In this document: in pieces, positions 14,260-16,671 of the stretch
How positions within the stretch are numbered: the stretch's first letter is position 1
Layout of the letters: each line of letters begins with the position of its first letter
Notes under the pieces: generated by a model
The model's database searches: none
Seen by the model: only the letters and a program-made list of their open reading frames with translations
What the model was told of the DNA's origin: nothing
Position numbers and translations under genes: made by a program
From: Anthropogastromicrobium sp963652495
GTDB lineage: Bacteria > Bacillota > Clostridia > Lachnospirales > Lachnospiraceae
Length of the DNA: 16,671 nt
Reading direction: 5' to 3'
NCBI GenBank assembly: GCA_963652495.1
Contig: CAVJTU010000068.1
Location: forward strand, 1-16,671

Positions 14260-15569
14260 AGTGCAGCACCCTCCTTCTTATTTTTTTTGAATATTCCAAA
14301 CAGCACAGAAATTCCCATGCGGCTGCCGCGGTACAGCAAAAGGTCGCGGTATATTTTTGCACAGAATACGCTGAGCGCGGCCAGAATGATGGCCTGAATG
14401 ATCCAGGAGAAAATCAAGACAATCAGCGAAATATTGCCGCATACATACGAAACAGGTGCGCAGAATACGCTGATGACCGGGCAAAGAGAAAGCACGGCTG
14501 CGGCAACTGCATTACTGGAGATGATTGGTGTAAAGCAGGAGGTGATGTAACCAATCATAATAAGAAGTGTTACGATCATAATCGCTGGCTCAGCCTGCTC
14601 CATTGTATTGCAGCAGGTACCAATCAGACCGGACAGCACCGCGTAGGTTGCAAATGCGAGAAGCAGTGAGATTAGTGCAATCACAATCGAACCCCAATTC
14701 AGATTCAGCAGGGAAAAATCAATGCCCATCTGGGAAAGCGTGGCTGTCAGACTTGCCATCTGCAAAAATTGAGTGCTGATTCCATAGGAGAGAATGAAGC
14801 CGATAACCATCATAGCAATTAAAATCAACACATAGGTCATGATCGCAAGAATTTTTCCAAGCAAAAGTGCGAACGGAGAAACGCTTACCATCAGCAGTTC
14901 GATCAGCTTGGAATCTTTTTCGGTGACGATGCAGCGGATGATAAAGCTTGCAGCGAGCAGACACAGAGTCATAACCACGATAGAGTAACCGTACTGGATA
15001 GCAAAGCTGGCATCAAAGCCAATGCGTTCTGTGCCATTTTTCTGATCAAGATAGTCGGAAGCACTCATGCTGTCCACATCGTAGGAACTTTGTGCGGACA
15101 GACCAAGAGAAGATAAGCGTGCCGCTGTCAGCTGGGAGGAAATCGCCGTCAGAAGCGACTCCAGATCCTCTGTTTTCAGTGAGCTGTTTTCAATTGTGTG
15201 GCTCTCTATGGTGCATGTATTGCTCTTATCTGGTGTGCCGATATAGACATAGACATCAGATTCGCCTAAATAATCGGCATATGAAGCTTTGTCAAAATCA
15301 GCGGTTTCAAACAAAACAGATGAGAGAGCAGCATTTTGAGCCGTCAGCGCATCAAAATCAAGTTTCGTTCCGCTTTCATTTGCCACATAAGCCGTTTGAA
15401 TCGGGCTGACAGAAATGCTATTTCCGGTAAGGCTTTGAAGCGGAAATGAAATGAGCACCATCACAAATAAAACCACCATAGAAACAATATTTGATTTGCT
15501 TTTCATGGTCTGACGAAGCGTAAACGAATAGACGCTTTTCAGACCGAGAAGATTGCTTTTATTCTTCAT
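14256..15569 (-). CDS. ABC-2 type exporter permease, NatB-like (first permease)
   Basis: A 437-residue permease paralogous in layout to the following gene. The first helix is at about 28-46, an extracytoplasmic domain spans about 47-190, and five to six helices follow. The same coupling motif appears as E-K-D-S-K-L-I-E-L-L-M-V-S-V-S-P (217-232) ... L-L-L-G-K. I chose the ATG at 15569; a GTG at 15578 adds only three residues and sits too close to its ribosome site. GGTGAGG precedes the ATG. The gene begins inside the end of the ATPase gene (11-base overlap), indicating a single translationally coupled operon. The two permeases probably form a heterodimer. Confidence 0.87.
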   Translation of the reverse strand: MKNKSNLLGLKSVYSFTLRQTMKSKSNIVSMVVLFVMVLISFPLQSLTGNSISVSPIQTAYVANESGTKLDFDALTAQNAALSSVLFETADFDKASYADYLGESDVYVYIGTPDKSNTCTIESHTIENSSLKTEDLESLLTAISSQLTAARLSSLGLSAQSSYDVDSMSASDYLDQKNGTERIGFDASFAIQYGYSIVVMTLCLLAASFIIRCIVTEKDSKLIELLMVSVSPFALLLGKILAIMTYVLILIAMMVIGFILSYGISTQFLQMASLTATLSQMGIDFSLLNLNWGSIVIALISLLLAFATYAVLSGLIGTCCNTMEQAEPAIMIVTLLIMIGYITSCFTPIISSNAVAAAVLSLCPVISVFCAPVSYVCGNISLIVLIFSWIIQAIILAALSVFCAKIYRDLLLYRGSRMGISVLFGIFKKNKKEGAAL

Positions 15570-16581
15570 GCGCCTCACCTACCTTACTTACAAAGATCTC
15601 GTGCAGAGATGGTTCGCGAAGATTAAAGGTAACAATGGTGACACCAGCCTGAATCAGCGTGCCAAGCAGCGCATTTGCCTGTTCTTCGCCTGTTACCTTT
15701 AGGTGATATTCGCCAGCCAGCTTTGAGAGAATCGGAATGCCGGCAGCGTGGATGTATGGAGAAATATCAGACTCTGTTTTTAAGAACAGATGGACACGTC
15801 CGTAGCTTTTCTTGATCTGATTTAAGTTACCGGAAAGGATTGTCTTGCTGTGATCAAGAATCATCAGATCGGTACAGAACTCCTCAATCGTGGACATTTG
15901 ATGATCGGACATGATCAGATATTTCCCCTTGTTGATCTGCTCGTGAATGATATCCTTAAACAGATCGGTATTTACCGGGTCCAGACCAGAAAGCGGCTCG
16001 TCAAGAATCAAAAGCTCTGGATCCGAGATCAGTGCTGCAATCATCTGAATCTTCTGCTGATTCCCCTTGGAGAGCTGATCGGCTGTCTTTGGCGCGATGC
16101 GCTTCTTGCGCTGATTGCTGATGCCAAACAGGCCGCCTGCCTTCTTTTTGGGGGTAACAGGTGTCTGCATATGTTCTTTTCTTGCCTGAATCTCGGCATA
16201 TTCCTGCGGATACAGGTATTCGATGATATCAAAGCGTTTTGCCCAGTAATGGATGCGCTTTTTGGCCTCCGCAGTCGGAACGCCGCGCAGAGCCGCGAAA
16301 TACATCAGCTGATCCATAACAGTATATTTTGGATACAGACCGCGCTCCTCGGCAAGATAGCCGACATTACAAGTATTAACATCGAGCGGCTTTCCATTCC
16401 AGATGACGGTTCCGCTGTCGCGTGAAAGCATACCGAGCATCATACGGATGGAAGTGGTCTTTCCGGCACCGTTTGTACCAAGCAGTGCGTAGACACCCGG
16501 ATGGGTCATCTCAAAGCTCAGGTTATCAACCACGGTTCGCGTTCCGTACTTTTTTGAAAGATTTTGTACAACTAAACTCAT
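15559..16581 (-). CDS. ABC transporter ATP-binding protein, NatA-like
   Basis: A 340-residue ATPase that powers the two permeases encoded downstream. Walker A is GTNGAGKTT (35-43, K41), the signature is LSKGNQQ (170-176), and Walker B is LILDEP with catalytic E195. The switch histidine is H227 in S-D-H-Q-M-S. The L-A-E-E-R-G-L-Y-P block (76-84) is typical of the NatA/COG4152 group. Residues about 131-167, between the helical subdomain and the signature, form a Lys/Pro-rich insertion (P-K-K-K-A-G-G, Q-R-K-K-R) absent from most relatives. A C-terminal domain (about 260-340) ends with P-S-L-H-E-I-F-V. GAGGAGG stands four bases before the ATG. It is the first gene of the minus-strand operon; I see no clear promoter in 16582-16671. 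Confidence 0.9.
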   Translation of the reverse strand: MSLVVQNLSKKYGTRTVVDNLSFEMTHPGVYALLGTNGAGKTTSIRMMLGMLSRDSGTVIWNGKPLDVNTCNVGYLAEERGLYPKYTVMDQLMYFAALRGVPTAEAKKRIHYWAKRFDIIEYLYPQEYAEIQARKEHMQTPVTPKKKAGGLFGISNQRKKRIAPKTADQLSKGNQQKIQMIAALISDPELLILDEPLSGLDPVNTDLFKDIIHEQINKGKYLIMSDHQMSTIEEFCTDLMILDHSKTILSGNLNQIKKSYGRVHLFLKTESDISPYIHAAGIPILSKLAGEYHLKVTGEEQANALLGTLIQAGVTIVTFNLREPSLHEIFVSKVGEAHEE

Positions 16582-16637
16582 AGGTCCTCCTCATTTTCAT
16601 TCAAAGTGAATTTTTGCAGTGCAAAGCACGTAGCAAT

Positions 16638-16671
16638 CTGGTATCAAAGGGGTCAAAATGCCTTTTGACCC
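16638..16671. repeat. Palindromic intergenic repeat upstream of the ABC-2 operon
   Basis: GGGTCAAAA (16650-16658) and TTTTGACCC (16663-16671) are perfect 9-base inverted arms around TGCC, preceded by CTGGTATCA (16638-16646). CCTTTTGACCC and CTGGTATCA recur at 38-56, at the other end of the window. The element is cut by the window edge. It could act as a protein-binding palindrome or as a dispersed repeat unit; recurrence favours the latter. About 70 bases separate it from the ATPase start, with a small GTGC/GCAC hairpin (16619-16629) between. Confidence 0.55.

Noticed and set aside
1..16671. CRISPR array, phage genes, toxin-antitoxin or defence system
   Set aside because: No regularly spaced repeats, integrase, structural phage genes or paired small genes were visible. 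All long frames are explained by transport, regulation or ATP synthase genes.

Overview
The window looks like a chromosomal segment of an anaerobic, moderately low-GC Firmicute, most likely a Clostridia/Lachnospiraceae-type gut bacterium. The evidence is strong AGGAGG-type ribosome binding sites, consensus sigma-A promoters, tRNAs without an encoded CCA end, a clostridial-style F-type ATP synthase operon, and a c subunit of the Na+-binding type. The family-level placement is inference. The content is mostly housekeeping plus transport, and I see no phage, CRISPR or defence locus.

Layout. (1) 59-835, minus: a MerR-family regulator. It is divergent from (2) 1027-4622, plus: two ABC half-transporters forming an asymmetric heterodimeric exporter, followed by a previously uncounted 44-codon gene (4664-4798). 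The shared intergenic region holds a perfect-consensus promoter for the regulator. It also holds a 19-bp-spacer promoter with a central palindrome for the exporter, the classic MerR-activated design, so this is probably a substrate-induced multidrug-type efflux locus. (3) 4806-5168: two hairpin terminators and a minus-strand tRNA-Tyr/tRNA-Leu pair with its own promoter.

(4) 5270-12752, plus: the complete F1Fo ATP synthase operon, in the order AtpZ/AtpI-like small protein, atpI, atpB, atpE, atpF, atpH, atpA, atpG, atpD, atpC. It has two candidate tandem promoters in front and a strong hairpin terminator behind. AtpE carries carboxylates in both helices (E33 and E66) with T67 and Y71, the two-carboxylate form of the Na+-type rotor site. 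The atpE gene is bracketed by RNA hairpins, and AtpC carries an ATP-binding I-D-x-x-R-A motif.

(5) 12753-12870: a short intergenic stretch with a structure resembling the end of an IS200/IS605-type element. (6) 12871-16581, minus: a three-gene ABC-2 exporter operon (ATPase followed by two NatB-like permeases) with overlapping genes. Both extreme ends of the window carry pieces of the same short palindromic intergenic repeat (GGGTCAAAAGG / GATACCAG).

The points most worth following up are the two-carboxylate c-ring, the MerR operator, the unnamed 44-aa protein, the hairpins around atpE, and the repeat and IS-like relics.
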